From Neptuniibacter sp. UBA6509 (GTDB lineage: Bacteria > Pseudomonadota > Gammaproteobacteria > Pseudomonadales > Balneatricaceae): a stretch of DNA of 59,454 bases. Position 1 is the stretch's first letter; each line of letters begins with the position of its first letter. The stretch covers positions 1 to 59,454 of the forward strand of contig DJLT01000064.1 of NCBI GenBank assembly GCA_002435145.1, in the 5' to 3' direction. The translations under genes were made by a program, and so were the position numbers. The notes below the pieces were generated by a model. The model was not told the origin of the DNA, made no database searches, and worked only from the letters and a program-made list of their open reading frames with translations. Of this stretch, positions 30,542-40,220 are shown piece after piece.

Positions 30542-32389
30542 CTATATAGATTGCGACGTTGCAGCTCTCTGGTAAGAAGCGTCATTTAGACATGAACACT
30601 CACGCATATCTTTCTCAACTTGAGTCGCTCTTCTAGCAGAGATATACAACGAACTATGAACATTCTTTTTGGCTTCTTTTTTTGCCATAGCAGCTAACTC
30701 CGCAACCTCATGAAAGCTTTCACAACGATAGGGATCCGGATGCACCACGCCTATTGCAAGACCTAAAAGCGGGAAGAATTGGCGGGAGCCTTTACGATCA
30801 GTTGACCATGTTCCTTCATGTTGTAAATCTTTTGGTGTGTAAAAAGCCCTCACCTCACGATCAAATTCTCGCAAAATACGCTCACAACTTAACTGCCAAT
30901 CTGACGTTCGGTAAACAACAACAAAGTCATCTCCACCGATATGACCAATAAAGTTATGCTCATGCCCAGCAAAACGACCTAGCAACTCTCCTAACAAACG
31001 GATCACTTGATCGCCTTTAGAGTAGCCATAACAATCATTGAACGGCTTAAAATTATTTAAATCAAAATAGGCAATATGAAAATCAGCTGTACTTTTAAGC
31101 AAACTATCTACTTTATTATTAATCGGCACGTTGCCCGGCAATAAAGTCAGCGGATTAGCGTACTGTGCATTTTGTATTTTCAATTCAGTTAAACGCTTTA
31201 GAAGGTCACGCAAGTTGCCCATTCCAAAATAACAATCATCTTGAGTGATAATAATATCTTGCTGTAAAGCACTATTCTCTTGATCCGTAACGAGTCTTGA
31301 AACCTCAACCAAGCTCAACTCACGATCAACCAGCAATACATCTTTACTCATGATCCTAGAAACAGGCTTTTTCTCATAAAGAGCGCGCCCATATTGTGTG
31401 GAAAATAGCTCTAATAGATCAGATTTCTTGACCACTCCTAATGGCACGCCTTCTCTTATAACAGGCAACGCACTCAACTCAGGATTTGCTTGAAACTGTT
31501 CACTAACAAACAGTACTGAATCATCAGCAGATACCGCAGGAGCTTGACGTAATAACGAAACCGCCATTTCCCCATGTTCCAGTAACGCTTTCTCATTATT
31601 AGATGAGGATGAATCGCAAAAAACCAAAGAGCAGAGCGCAGGCTCAGGGTTGGGATAACCTAAGTAAAACCCCTGACCAATACTGATACCTAGTTCAAGC
31701 AGTGTAGCGACCTCTTCCTGACGTTCAATCCCCTCGGCGATAACCTTACAGCCCATTGTATGACTTATATTGTAGATCGCCCGCACAAACTCTCTTTTCA
31801 CTGGATCCGTATCAATATACGAAACAAAGTGCCTATCAATTTTCACATATTCAGGGTTTAGTTCTGACCACAACTTTAAACCTGAGTAACCAGTACCTAA
31901 ATCATCAACAGCTACTTGGAAACCCTCATTTCGATAATATTCAACGGCACTATTCGTCAGCCCGTATTTATCAAAAGGATGCTGTTCTGATAATTCAATC
32001 ACAATATCCTCAATCGATATCCCCAATTTCTGCAACAGTTCAGCAGTAAAACCTTCCGTATGCTCCGGAGTACCTAATAAGGACGCACTAATATTAAGAA
32101 AAAGCTTACCGCCCGGTTTCAGTTCAGCAAAGCGTTCTAAAGATCGACGACGGGACAATAACTCTAAAGAATGGAGTAAATCATTCTCTATTGCAGTTTG
32201 AAATAACGCACCGGGGGATCTCATTACACTGTCAACAGGGCCACGAATTAAGGCCTCATGACCAATCACATCATTTTTTTTAAGATCAACAATAGGCTGA
32301 AAGTGAGGGTAAAGAGATTTTTTCTCAAGAATATCTAAAAGCAGCTTACGACGTGTTTCAGCGTCGACTTCATCCGTTGCGAGTAACAT
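30542..32389 (-). CDS. EAL-CBS-GGDEF cyclic-di-GMP signalling protein
   Basis: A 615-residue soluble protein with the order EAL (about 15-265), a CBS pair (about 285-400) and GGDEF (about 420-590). The EAL part has EALIRGP, IELSE, DDLGTGYSG and GQGFYLGY, so phosphodiesterase residues appear intact. The GGDEF signature is GGDDF and may be active or only bind GTP. The CBS pair suggests adenine nucleotide sensing. No membrane segment. It stands alone. Confidence 0.92.
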   Translation of the reverse strand: MLLATDEVDAETRRKLLLDILEKKSLYPHFQPIVDLKKNDVIGHEALIRGPVDSVMRSPGALFQTAIENDLLHSLELLSRRRSLERFAELKPGGKLFLNISASLLGTPEHTEGFTAELLQKLGISIEDIVIELSEQHPFDKYGLTNSAVEYYRNEGFQVAVDDLGTGYSGLKLWSELNPEYVKIDRHFVSYIDTDPVKREFVRAIYNISHTMGCKVIAEGIERQEEVATLLELGISIGQGFYLGYPNPEPALCSLVFCDSSSSNNEKALLEHGEMAVSLLRQAPAVSADDSVLFVSEQFQANPELSALPVIREGVPLGVVKKSDLLELFSTQYGRALYEKKPVSRIMSKDVLLVDRELSLVEVSRLVTDQENSALQQDIIITQDDCYFGMGNLRDLLKRLTELKIQNAQYANPLTLLPGNVPINNKVDSLLKSTADFHIAYFDLNNFKPFNDCYGYSKGDQVIRLLGELLGRFAGHEHNFIGHIGGDDFVVVYRTSDWQLSCERILREFDREVRAFYTPKDLQHEGTWSTDRKGSRQFFPLLGLAIGVVHPDPYRCESFHEVAELAAMAKKEAKKNVHSSLYISARRATQVEKDMRECSCLNDASYQRAATSQSI

Positions 32390-32652
32390 AAACTAACCAA
32401 TAAAACTGTTTATAAAGTTCAGGTTAGATTAAAGCGCTGATATTACATTTGAGTGAAAATGTTTAAATCTACAACTTTTATTGGTCTTACATATCCAGAA
32501 GACTCGCATTTAAAGCCCCTTTACTTTTCTATATCCAGCCATAGCTAACAACTAACTGGGCAAATGATGATACAAGCTAAGCGCTATATCTCTTCCAAAT
32601 CAATAACCATCAGAAATGAACTACTACTCATCTAAATCTCACATCAAGCTAA

Positions 32653-34677
32653 TTAATTATGTATTAACATCCCAAGTTTCATTGAAATCTCATTCATAAG
32701 CATAGAAGCACCTACGCTACTCAAATGATCATCATCCCTGTAATAGGAATTTTCCAGATCATGTGTCACACACCTTCCATCTACTACTGTATTACAAAAA
32801 AGTCTATGCGGATAAACCCTAGAAATATTTCTGTGCATGATTCCGTCCAACAGAGAAAAGCTATCCTTTGATCTTTCCTGATAGACATCAAAAGACGTTG
32901 TTATTGGTTTTTTAGATAACTCGCTCTCTATTTTATTCGGAGGAACGCTTTGAATTATATGCTTTAAACGCTTAGGGACATTCCAACCAACCTCAGGAAT
33001 TGGATATATCAAAATGACTTGATGTCCGTAATTGGCTAACTCTAATACGGTCTTTTTATACTCTATAAAAATAGCTTTTCTTCTATCCTCATGCGATGAA
33101 AGGCGCTTTTTATCATATTGCAAGAACTCTTTCATTTCGCCTTCATATGCGCCTTCTTGATTGTCAAATCTATCTTCTGAAAGTATCAATGGTAACCTCC
33201 CCCCTAAAATTACTATAGAAGGGTCAGAAGACAATAAAACTCTCTGCCTAACCTTTTGTAATTTGCTGGAACACTTGCTAATTGCCCCTGACGTCTTACT
33301 TACTCTCTCTAATTTCAAAATATACTGACAGCCAGGAGCATTCAAAACATTTAGGTTAATGCCATTACCCTTTGAATACTTCAACAGTGATGATTCTAAC
33401 GTCATCATGTGTGAATCGCCGACCAAGAAAAGCTTTTTCGTTCCTCTTTCATTAAAAGAGCAATGAAGACCTTCCTTACAGATTTTGTCCTTCAAAATAT
33501 TAGTTTCGATATTTGAAATTATAGGCGGGTATCGAAAAGCGTAACCGTTACTTTCAACACCGTAATAAGAAAAAATTCCTATTATAAGAACAAAAGCAGA
33601 GATAAAAGTAATAAAAAACCTATTTGGTACCAGTGCCGACGATCTAAAAAAGGTTTCAATGAATCGATAACTAATCATGGAGCACAGAAACGTAGCAACT
33701 ATCGCAATAACTTTATCTAAATAATTGCTAAATAATGATTCTATTCGAAGAAATGCAAAAATTGGATAATGCCATAAATATAATGAGTACGATATTAAGC
33801 CAATTAACACAAATGCTTTACTTGAAAGAATTCTTGTTATCACCTCTCCTTTACTAGCAAAACCGATAATCAGCATTGTGCCTATAACAGGTATTAAAGT
33901 TGTAAATCCGGGGTGATTAGAATCAAACTCAGTAAACAGTACTGAATATAAAACCAATATAAAACCCAATTTAGGCATGGCCTTATTTAAAAACGAGTTA
34001 TTTTCATTTTGAGGATAGAAATTAAGAAAATATGCTAAAACACCACCAGCTAAAAGTTCCCAAACCCGACTTGGCAGCATATAAAATGAGAATGAAGCAT
34101 CTTTAGGAGTCATCCAATCAGCAAATAGCAAGCTAAAAAGCAGTCCTACTGCAAGCAACAGAAATATGTGGGATTTACACCAGCGAAAGGCTGCAAGAAG
34201 GAGAAGAGGAAATGCTATGTAATACTGCTCTTCAACTGCTAACGACCAAGTATGCAGAAAAGGCTTTAACAGCGCCGATTCTGCACCATATTGTTGCAAA
34301 CTATAATTCCAATAAAAGTTCGAACCAAAAAAAAGTGAAGAAATAAGTGAATTACAGAAATCAATGAGCTGCTCAGGCAACAAATAAAACCATGCAAATG
34401 GAAGAGAAGCGAGCATAACAACCAGCAGTGCAGGTAACAGCCTCCTCGCTCTCCTTTCATAAAAATTAGTAATTGAAATCGTACCTGTATGATGAAACTC
34501 ACTCATCATGAGAGAAGTAATCAGGAACCCTGAGATAACAAAAAATATATCTACCCCTAAAAAGCCACCAGCTAGTAACTTTCCGCTACCTAGCACAAAT
34601 TCAGCATGATAGATAATCACAGAAAGAACAGCTAAAGTTCTAAGACCATCAATTTCTGATCTATACCTAATTTCCAT
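32653..34677 (-). CDS. OafA-type O-acyltransferase with SGNH domain
   Basis: A 674-residue membrane acyltransferase. The N-terminal acyltransferase-3 domain has about ten spans (YRSEIDGLRTLAVLSVIIYH, FFVISGFLIT). The C-terminal third is an extracytoplasmic SGNH domain with VGDSHMM as block I and DDHLSS as the block V Asp-His. Probably O-acetylates lipopolysaccharide O-antigen or another surface glycan. The DNA is AT-richer than its neighbours and the gene has a long gene-free flank, which suggests acquisition. Confidence 0.9.
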   Translation of the reverse strand: MEIRYRSEIDGLRTLAVLSVIIYHAEFVLGSGKLLAGGFLGVDIFFVISGFLITSLMMSEFHHTGTISITNFYERRARRLLPALLVVMLASLPFAWFYLLPEQLIDFCNSLISSLFFGSNFYWNYSLQQYGAESALLKPFLHTWSLAVEEQYYIAFPLLLLAAFRWCKSHIFLLLAVGLLFSLLFADWMTPKDASFSFYMLPSRVWELLAGGVLAYFLNFYPQNENNSFLNKAMPKLGFILVLYSVLFTEFDSNHPGFTTLIPVIGTMLIIGFASKGEVITRILSSKAFVLIGLISYSLYLWHYPIFAFLRIESLFSNYLDKVIAIVATFLCSMISYRFIETFFRSSALVPNRFFITFISAFVLIIGIFSYYGVESNGYAFRYPPIISNIETNILKDKICKEGLHCSFNERGTKKLFLVGDSHMMTLESSLLKYSKGNGINLNVLNAPGCQYILKLERVSKTSGAISKCSSKLQKVRQRVLLSSDPSIVILGGRLPLILSEDRFDNQEGAYEGEMKEFLQYDKKRLSSHEDRRKAIFIEYKKTVLELANYGHQVILIYPIPEVGWNVPKRLKHIIQSVPPNKIESELSKKPITTSFDVYQERSKDSFSLLDGIMHRNISRVYPHRLFCNTVVDGRCVTHDLENSYYRDDDHLSSVGASMLMNEISMKLGMLIHN

Positions 34678-35236
34678 TTAGAATAAATCCCAATATCTAT
34701 TCGAAAGCAGCAGATGATAACAGAAACAATTAGGGAATTGGGATGCAAGCAGATTACACTTAATGCGAATAAGAAAAAGGAATTACCGATCAAGCCGTTC
34801 AAGGCCTATCAGTTATCACTAACATAAAAAAGTTGGCTTCTCCATATTTACTATAGTGCTAACCCGTAATATGGTCTCTGTAGCAGTTTTTACTATCAAT
34901 TTAACATCTTCAATAAGGACTATAAAACCCAAAGAATACAAAAAATTATATTCTATCAGCTATGTTTCTACTGAAAGCCTTTGTAAGACTCTCTATTAGG
35001 GGCATCATAATATATGCATTAAATCCAAGGCATAAATAAACCACCATTTACGGTCAGCCCTTCATACCAAATAGCTTAACAAGTACAGAATCGAGATCTT
35101 ATGACTTTACAATCTCTATCTTCAAGTAACTTTAATATCTTCATTTAATTATCCCCTTATCGAACTAATTTATGAGGAGGCCGGGGGGAAGGGATAATTT
35201 CAGAAGGTTTCTGAGACATTAAAATTTCTGCGTGCT
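34678..35236. other. gene-free AT-rich stretch with an imperfect inverted repeat
   Basis: No convincing frame on either strand in 559 bases. The notable structure is an inverted repeat: AATTATCCCCTT (35147-35158) against AAGGGATAATT (35189-35199), which pair with one bulged base around a G-rich loop. It probably also holds the promoter of the acyltransferase gene; I cannot place it firmly. It may be the edge of a transferred segment. Confidence 0.6.
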
Positions 35237-35824
35237 CTAAGCTGTCCCTTCAAGCTGGGATAGCTGGTTGATATTTATTAAGGTGTGGGCGTAAGGAGAT
35301 GTATCAATTTCAGTAATAGGATACTGTTTATACCAACGATAGACAGCCCTAACACCCTGATCTAATGAGGCGTTCAAATTATCCGCATACTGTGTTGGAA
35401 TAATGGCATGTAAAAAATGCGCACGACCCACCTCATTCAAGTAGATAATATCTTGTGGAGACTCCAAGCTCTGCTGTATTAAACGCCGTAACAAATGGTC
35501 ACTCACTAAAGGCGTATCACAGGGAAGTATTAACAGATGAGTATGACGTGCTGACAGCTCATTTAAAGCGGCTTGCACCCCAGCCAAAGGGCCCAAAAAA
35601 CCTGTTTTTTGATCACAAACAACACCAACGCCGAATGACTCATATTGATCATAATTACGGTTACAGCTGATTAACACCTCGTTCACCAAAGGTGAAATCT
35701 TATCAAGCGTCCAGCTAATCATAGGCCGCTGTTGAAAATGAACTAAACCTTTATCCTCGCCGTCCATACGGCGGCCTTCACCACCCGCTAAAATAACCGC
35801 AGCAACAGATAATTCATTACTCAT
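35237..35824 (-). CDS. mobA: molybdenum cofactor guanylyltransferase
   Basis: Adds GMP to molybdopterin to form the guanine dinucleotide cofactor. The nucleotide-binding motif LAGGEGRRMDGEDKG is at about residues 12-26, and LPCDTPLVS fits the family metal site. About 195 residues. The ATG at 35824 is preceded by GGAG; a GTG three codons upstream is less likely. No other molybdopterin gene is in the window. It follows a small gene after recJ. Confidence 0.93.
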   Translation of the reverse strand: MSNELSVAAVILAGGEGRRMDGEDKGLVHFQQRPMISWTLDKISPLVNEVLISCNRNYDQYESFGVGVVCDQKTGFLGPLAGVQAALNELSARHTHLLILPCDTPLVSDHLLRRLIQQSLESPQDIIYLNEVGRAHFLHAIIPTQYADNLNASLDQGVRAVYRWYKQYPITEIDTSPYAHTLININQLSQLEGTA

Positions 35825-35892
35825 GAGCTCCACCCATTTCTAACGCGCTATTTATAATCAACAACATCAACCAACCTAAGAGAACCTTATAA

Positions 35893-36075
35893 TTACAGTT
35901 TACACGCCCCACCTAAGCAATCATCAAACTCCATGCTATCTAACTCTTGACGGTTTTCCTGCGCCGCTTTAACGCGTTGTAACATTTCGCCTTCAGCACC
36001 ATTCTCAACGGTAATTCCCGCTTTTTCAAATACGCTTAAAAGTAGGTTAAGTTCGTCTAAAGTAAATTCGTTCAT
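35893..36075 (-). CDS. hypothetical 60-residue protein
   Basis: A small acidic protein between recJ and mobA, 18 bp after the recJ start side on the same strand. It is largely helical (DELNLLLSVFEKAG) and ends in DDCLGGACKL, with two Cys. I do not recognise a family. The ribosome site is weak. It is retained because it is well spaced within a tight same-strand run and has coding-like composition. Confidence 0.6.
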   Translation of the reverse strand: MNEFTLDELNLLLSVFEKAGITVENGAEGEMLQRVKAAQENRQELDSMEFDDCLGGACKL

Positions 36076-36093
36076 TTCTATGATTCCACGTTT

Positions 36094-37833
36094 TCATTTA
36101 TCGAGAGTTAATAGATGATCAACTAACATTTGTACTGTTTTTCGCCCACGAAACTCATTTACATCTAACCGGTATATAACCCGCACATGGGTTTGAGATT
36201 CATCCGGCCACTGCTCCATGTCCGCATTAAACTGAATCGCATCAACCGCTAAGCCTGATATTGGTTCCATTAGCACCATTTTCAGATGACGATGACCAAC
36301 GATTCTCTGCTGCAATAATGTAAATTCACCTTCAAAGATAGGCTCAGGAAACTGGTGCCCCCAAGGACCTGCGTCACGCAGCATCTCGGCAAGTTCAATG
36401 GTCATATCATTTGCATGTAACGCCCCATCAGTCAGTACCTGTTGCTGCAAGTCACTCTCTGATAACTGCCGCCTGACCTCCTGATCGAAAGCGCTCTGAA
36501 ACAGGGTTAGATCCGTATCGCTTATCGTTAAACCAGCTGCCATAGCGTGCCCACCAAACTTACGCAACAGTTCAGGATGCTGAGCCGCGATCGCATCAAG
36601 ACCATCACGGATGTGAAATCCAGGAATTGAACGAGCAGAACCTTTCAGCTCCCCCTCATCCCCTTGGGCAAAAGCGATTACCGGTCGATGAGTACGCTCT
36701 TTAATTCTTGAAGCAAGTATACCAATGACTCCCTGATGCCATTCAGGTTCATAAAGTGATAACCCATAGGGAAGCTCTTCATCATCAAATTGCAAACGAG
36801 CCAACAGATCTAATGCTTGTTGCTGCATTTCCTGCTCAATACCCTTTCGCTCTTGATTGAGCTCATTCAGTGTTGCGGCAAGCTCTTTTGCTTTATGTTC
36901 GGAGTCCGTTAATAAGCACTCAATGCCTATCGACATATCTTCTAAACGGCCCGCAGCATTAAGGCGTGGAGCCAACGCGTATCCCAGGTCTGATGACGCA
37001 ATCTTATGCTGCTGCCGCCCAGAAAGTTCAATTAACGCTTTAATCCCAGGACGGCAACGCCCTGCTTTAATTCTCTGTAAACCTTGATACACCAACACTC
37101 GGTTGTTCTGCTCTAACGGAACTACATCGGCTACTGTTCCCAACGCCACTAAGTCTAATAAACTACCTAAATTGGGTGTAGGCAAGCCTTGCTGTTCAAA
37201 CCATCCTTGCTGCTGTAGTGAGCGACGCAATGCGATCATCACGTAAAAAATAACACCGACACCACAGGTAGATTTAGCATTAAACTGGCAATCAGGTTGG
37301 TTAGGATTAACAATCGCATAAGCTTCTGGAAGCGTATTTCCAGCTAGATGATGATCAGTCACTACAACATCTAAATTCGCCAAATTGGCCGCAGCAACGC
37401 CTTCGATACTAGAGATGCCATTATCAACCGTAATCAATAGATCAGGGTGCTGCTTAAGTGCTTCAACAACAATTTCTGGGCTCAAACCGTAACCATACTC
37501 AAAACGGTTCGGCACTAGATAACAGACATCAGCGGCGCCCATCATGCGCAGCGCTAAAACAGCAACAGCCGTGCTCGTCGCGCCATCACAATCAAAATCA
37601 CCAACAATCATAATTTTTTGACGCTGCTGCACTGCTTGAATAAGCCGCTCTACCGCTTTTTCGATACCCGTTAAGCCGGTATCGGGTAACAGCTCATTCA
37701 GATTCCGCCCTAAGCCTTGTAAATCATGAATACCGCGTGAAGCATAAATACGCGCCAACACTGGGTTCTCCTGTTTAAAAACAGGTAGGCTTAAATCAGG
37801 TGTTTCCCGTTGCGCAATAACGAGCTGTTTCAT
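36094..37833 (-). CDS. recJ: single-stranded-DNA-specific exonuclease RecJ
   Basis: 5'-3' exonuclease in recombination and mismatch repair. The DHH phosphoesterase core shows IVGDFDCDGAT, TVDNGIS, VVTDHHLAG and the DHHA1 motif GGHAMAAG. 579 residues, typical. Its ATG shares one base with the stop of the upstream gene (TAATG), so translation is coupled. Confidence 0.97.
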   Translation of the reverse strand: MKQLVIAQRETPDLSLPVFKQENPVLARIYASRGIHDLQGLGRNLNELLPDTGLTGIEKAVERLIQAVQQRQKIMIVGDFDCDGATSTAVAVLALRMMGAADVCYLVPNRFEYGYGLSPEIVVEALKQHPDLLITVDNGISSIEGVAAANLANLDVVVTDHHLAGNTLPEAYAIVNPNQPDCQFNAKSTCGVGVIFYVMIALRRSLQQQGWFEQQGLPTPNLGSLLDLVALGTVADVVPLEQNNRVLVYQGLQRIKAGRCRPGIKALIELSGRQQHKIASSDLGYALAPRLNAAGRLEDMSIGIECLLTDSEHKAKELAATLNELNQERKGIEQEMQQQALDLLARLQFDDEELPYGLSLYEPEWHQGVIGILASRIKERTHRPVIAFAQGDEGELKGSARSIPGFHIRDGLDAIAAQHPELLRKFGGHAMAAGLTISDTDLTLFQSAFDQEVRRQLSESDLQQQVLTDGALHANDMTIELAEMLRDAGPWGHQFPEPIFEGEFTLLQQRIVGHRHLKMVLMEPISGLAVDAIQFNADMEQWPDESQTHVRVIYRLDVNEFRGRKTVQMLVDHLLTLDK

Positions 37834-38711
37834 TATTTCTCTGCTTCCATCATTGAACTAGGACTAGGTTGTTCTACTGCGATTTCAGGCTCAACATTTG
37901 GCTCCATTTCAGGCTTAGGCTTAGGCTTAGGCAGCCATTCTGGAGTTTTGTCTGTTAGATAATACGCAGCCAAACCGATCCACTCTCTGACCGCTATATT
38001 TAAATCTGACATATTGTCATTCATGTTGATGCGTAATCGGTTTTCAGCCACCATATAATCAACAGGATAAGGAATTACCTCAATGCCTACTTGTCGAAAC
38101 ACACCAACAGAACGCGGGAGATGAAATGCTGAGGTCACTAATAACCATTTCCCTTCTGGAGCAACCTCCATCTCCTCAATAATTTCTCGCGTATAGATTG
38201 CATTTTGAAACGTATTTCTTGAATCTCTCTCTACGATTAGGCGAGCGCTCAAGCCCTGATCGGCCAGCCACTGCTGCGCAACATCACCACCACGATAGTT
38301 AGGGCGACTTAAAGAGCCGGAACCACCGGTAAAAATAACCTTCAACTGTGGATATCTGAGCATCAAACTAGGAACTACCATTAACCGCTCAGCAGATCGG
38401 TTGAACTGCGGCATCCTATGAAGGGAGCTCAATTCCGCTTCTTCCCCTCCCCCTAAAACGATAATGCCAGCAATCGGCTCCTCTTGAGTGAGCACCGGCT
38501 TTGGAAAAAGCTGCTCAAGTGGCTCTAATAGATAGTTAGCAACAGGAAAGAGGGCAATAACGCCCATGCAAAGCACTGAACTCCAGACCAAAAAGACACC
38601 TAAAGCCCTGCGCCAAAGTAGCAAACCAAACACAAGCATCAGCAGCAAAAAATGGTCTGGTTGAACAATTGCCCAGAATATTTTCGACAGATAAAAAAAC
38701 AGGTCCGTCAT
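37833..38711 (-). CDS. YdcF/ElyC-like DUF218 membrane protein
   Basis: A 292-residue protein with two N-terminal membrane segments and a DUF218 domain (IIVLGGGEE, IFTGGSGSLSR, RDSRNTFQNA, VTSAFHLPRS), the architecture of ElyC, which affects envelope and lipid-carrier metabolism in E. coli. The C-terminus is a proline-rich tail (PKPKPKPEMEPNVEPE), unusual for the family. It overlaps the recJ start by one base. Confidence 0.88.
   Translation of the reverse strand: MTDLFFYLSKIFWAIVQPDHFLLLMLVFGLLLWRRALGVFLVWSSVLCMGVIALFPVANYLLEPLEQLFPKPVLTQEEPIAGIIVLGGGEEAELSSLHRMPQFNRSAERLMVVPSLMLRYPQLKVIFTGGSGSLSRPNYRGGDVAQQWLADQGLSARLIVERDSRNTFQNAIYTREIIEEMEVAPEGKWLLVTSAFHLPRSVGVFRQVGIEVIPYPVDYMVAENRLRINMNDNMSDLNIAVREWIGLAAYYLTDKTPEWLPKPKPKPEMEPNVEPEIAVEQPSPSSMMEAEK
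37911..37932 (-). repeat. hexanucleotide run encoding the PKPKPK tail
   Basis: AGGCTT is repeated three times and then AGGC, coding Pro-Lys repeats on the minus strand in the C-terminal tail of the DUF218 protein. The count could vary between strains. Confidence 0.7.
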
Positions 38712-38756
38712 CGCCTTGCTATCCCCTCGCTAACGAAAAAATTTAATCATAGAAAA

Positions 38757-38792
38757 CAAAAAACCCGGCGTTATTAACACCGGGTTTTGAGA
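38757..38792 (-). terminator. intrinsic terminator after thrC
   Basis: On the minus strand after the thrC stop, AAAACCCGGTGTT pairs with AACGCCGGGTTTT around a short loop, followed by T-rich sequence. Strong stem, so it probably ends the hom-thrC transcript. Confidence 0.88.
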
Positions 38793-38813
38793 GTATCACA
38801 CTATCCTGATTAA

Positions 38814-40208
38814 TTACTCAGTATGAACGTGACTCGCAATAAACTGCTGTACTGTATTCAGATCGTTATCCAATACATCCAACTTCTCTTCACGCTCAAA
38901 TAGGTCAACCATATGAGCCGGTAACTGAGGAGATTCTAAGCCCGCTTTAACAACAGGCTCTGGGAATTTCACTGGATGAGCCGTAGCAAGCGTAATCATC
39001 GGTACGGACTTATCACGATTGCACTCACGTGCAGCATGAACGCCAATAGCCGTATGTGGATCAAGTAAGTATTCAGTCTCTGCGAATACCTGCTTAATAA
39101 CATCACAGGTTGTATCATCATCAACTGCACAGCTATCAAATAACTCGCGTACTTTATTCCAACGGTCTGAATCAAGCTCAACGGATTCTTTAGAGAAGCG
39201 CGCCATAAGGTCACTAATTGCTTCGCCATCGTTACCGTAAACATCAAACAGCATACGTTCGAAGTTTGAAGAGACCATGATATCCATTGATGGAGACAGT
39301 GTATGAACAAGGTCACCCTTAGACATATCATTGCCGGAAATTACACGGTGCAAGATATCATTACGGTTAGTCGCAACAACTAACTGCTTAACAGGTAACC
39401 CCATCTTCTTCGCTAAGTAACCGGCGAAAATATCACCAAAGTTACCTGTCGGCACAGAGAAGCTTACTTCACGATGCGGACCACCTACAGCCAAAGATGC
39501 AGAGAAGTAATAAACGATCTGGGACATAATACGCGCCCAGTTGATCGAGTTAACCGCACCAAGCCTCATACCTTTTAGGAAGGACTGATCAGCAAAGCTA
39601 TCTTTAACCATCTGCTGGCAATCATCGAAGTTTCCTTCAAGCGCCACATTAAAGACATTGTCTTTAATAACCGTTGTCATCTGACGACGCTGTACTTCGG
39701 ATACACGGTTATGCGGATGCAGAATAAAAATATCTAGATGCTTACTATGGCAGCAGCCTTCAATCGCAGCAGAACCCGTATCACCTGAAGTCGCACCCAT
39801 AATAACTAAGTGCTCTTTACGCTTCTCAAGTGCGTAATCCATCAAGCGGCCAAGCAACTGAAGCGCAAAATCTTTAAACGCTAATGTCGGACCATGGAAA
39901 AGCTCCAAAACCCACTCATTTGTACCTAGCTCTTTTAAAGGAGCTACAGCGATGTGATTAAAACCTGCGTAGGTTTCATCGATCATCTGCTTAAGATCAG
40001 CATCTTCAATGCAATCATCCACAAACGGCTTAATCACTTTATAAGCTAATTCGTTATATGGAAGTCCAGCCCAAGAAGCGATCTCCTCTTTGCTGAAAGT
40101 TGGTAAAGTTTCAGGCACATATAAACCGCCGTCACTTGCCAATCCAGCAAGAAGAACCTCTTCAAAATTCATTGCCGGAGCCTTACCCCGAGTAGAGATA
40201 TATTTCAC
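38814..40208 (-). CDS. thrC: threonine synthase
   Basis: PLP enzyme that converts O-phosphohomoserine to threonine. The PLP Lys lies in LAFKDFALQ, and the phosphate-binding loop in PTGNFGDIFAGY; GATSGDTGSAA is also clear. 464 residues, the longer fold-type class of gammaproteobacteria. It is 12 bp after hom, so both act in the same operon and pathway. Confidence 0.97.
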   Translation of the reverse strand: MKYISTRGKAPAMNFEEVLLAGLASDGGLYVPETLPTFSKEEIASWAGLPYNELAYKVIKPFVDDCIEDADLKQMIDETYAGFNHIAVAPLKELGTNEWVLELFHGPTLAFKDFALQLLGRLMDYALEKRKEHLVIMGATSGDTGSAAIEGCCHSKHLDIFILHPHNRVSEVQRRQMTTVIKDNVFNVALEGNFDDCQQMVKDSFADQSFLKGMRLGAVNSINWARIMSQIVYYFSASLAVGGPHREVSFSVPTGNFGDIFAGYLAKKMGLPVKQLVVATNRNDILHRVISGNDMSKGDLVHTLSPSMDIMVSSNFERMLFDVYGNDGEAISDLMARFSKESVELDSDRWNKVRELFDSCAVDDDTTCDVIKQVFAETEYLLDPHTAIGVHAARECNRDKSVPMITLATAHPVKFPEPVVKAGLESPQLPAHMVDLFEREEKLDVLDNDLNTVQQFIASHVHTE

Positions 40209-40220
40209 GAGGTTAACCCC

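Noticed and set aside
35147-35199. Intrinsic terminator or transposon end in the gene-free stretch
   Set aside because: The stem is imperfect, the loop is 30 bases and no T-run or transposase lies near, so only the inverted repeat is reported.
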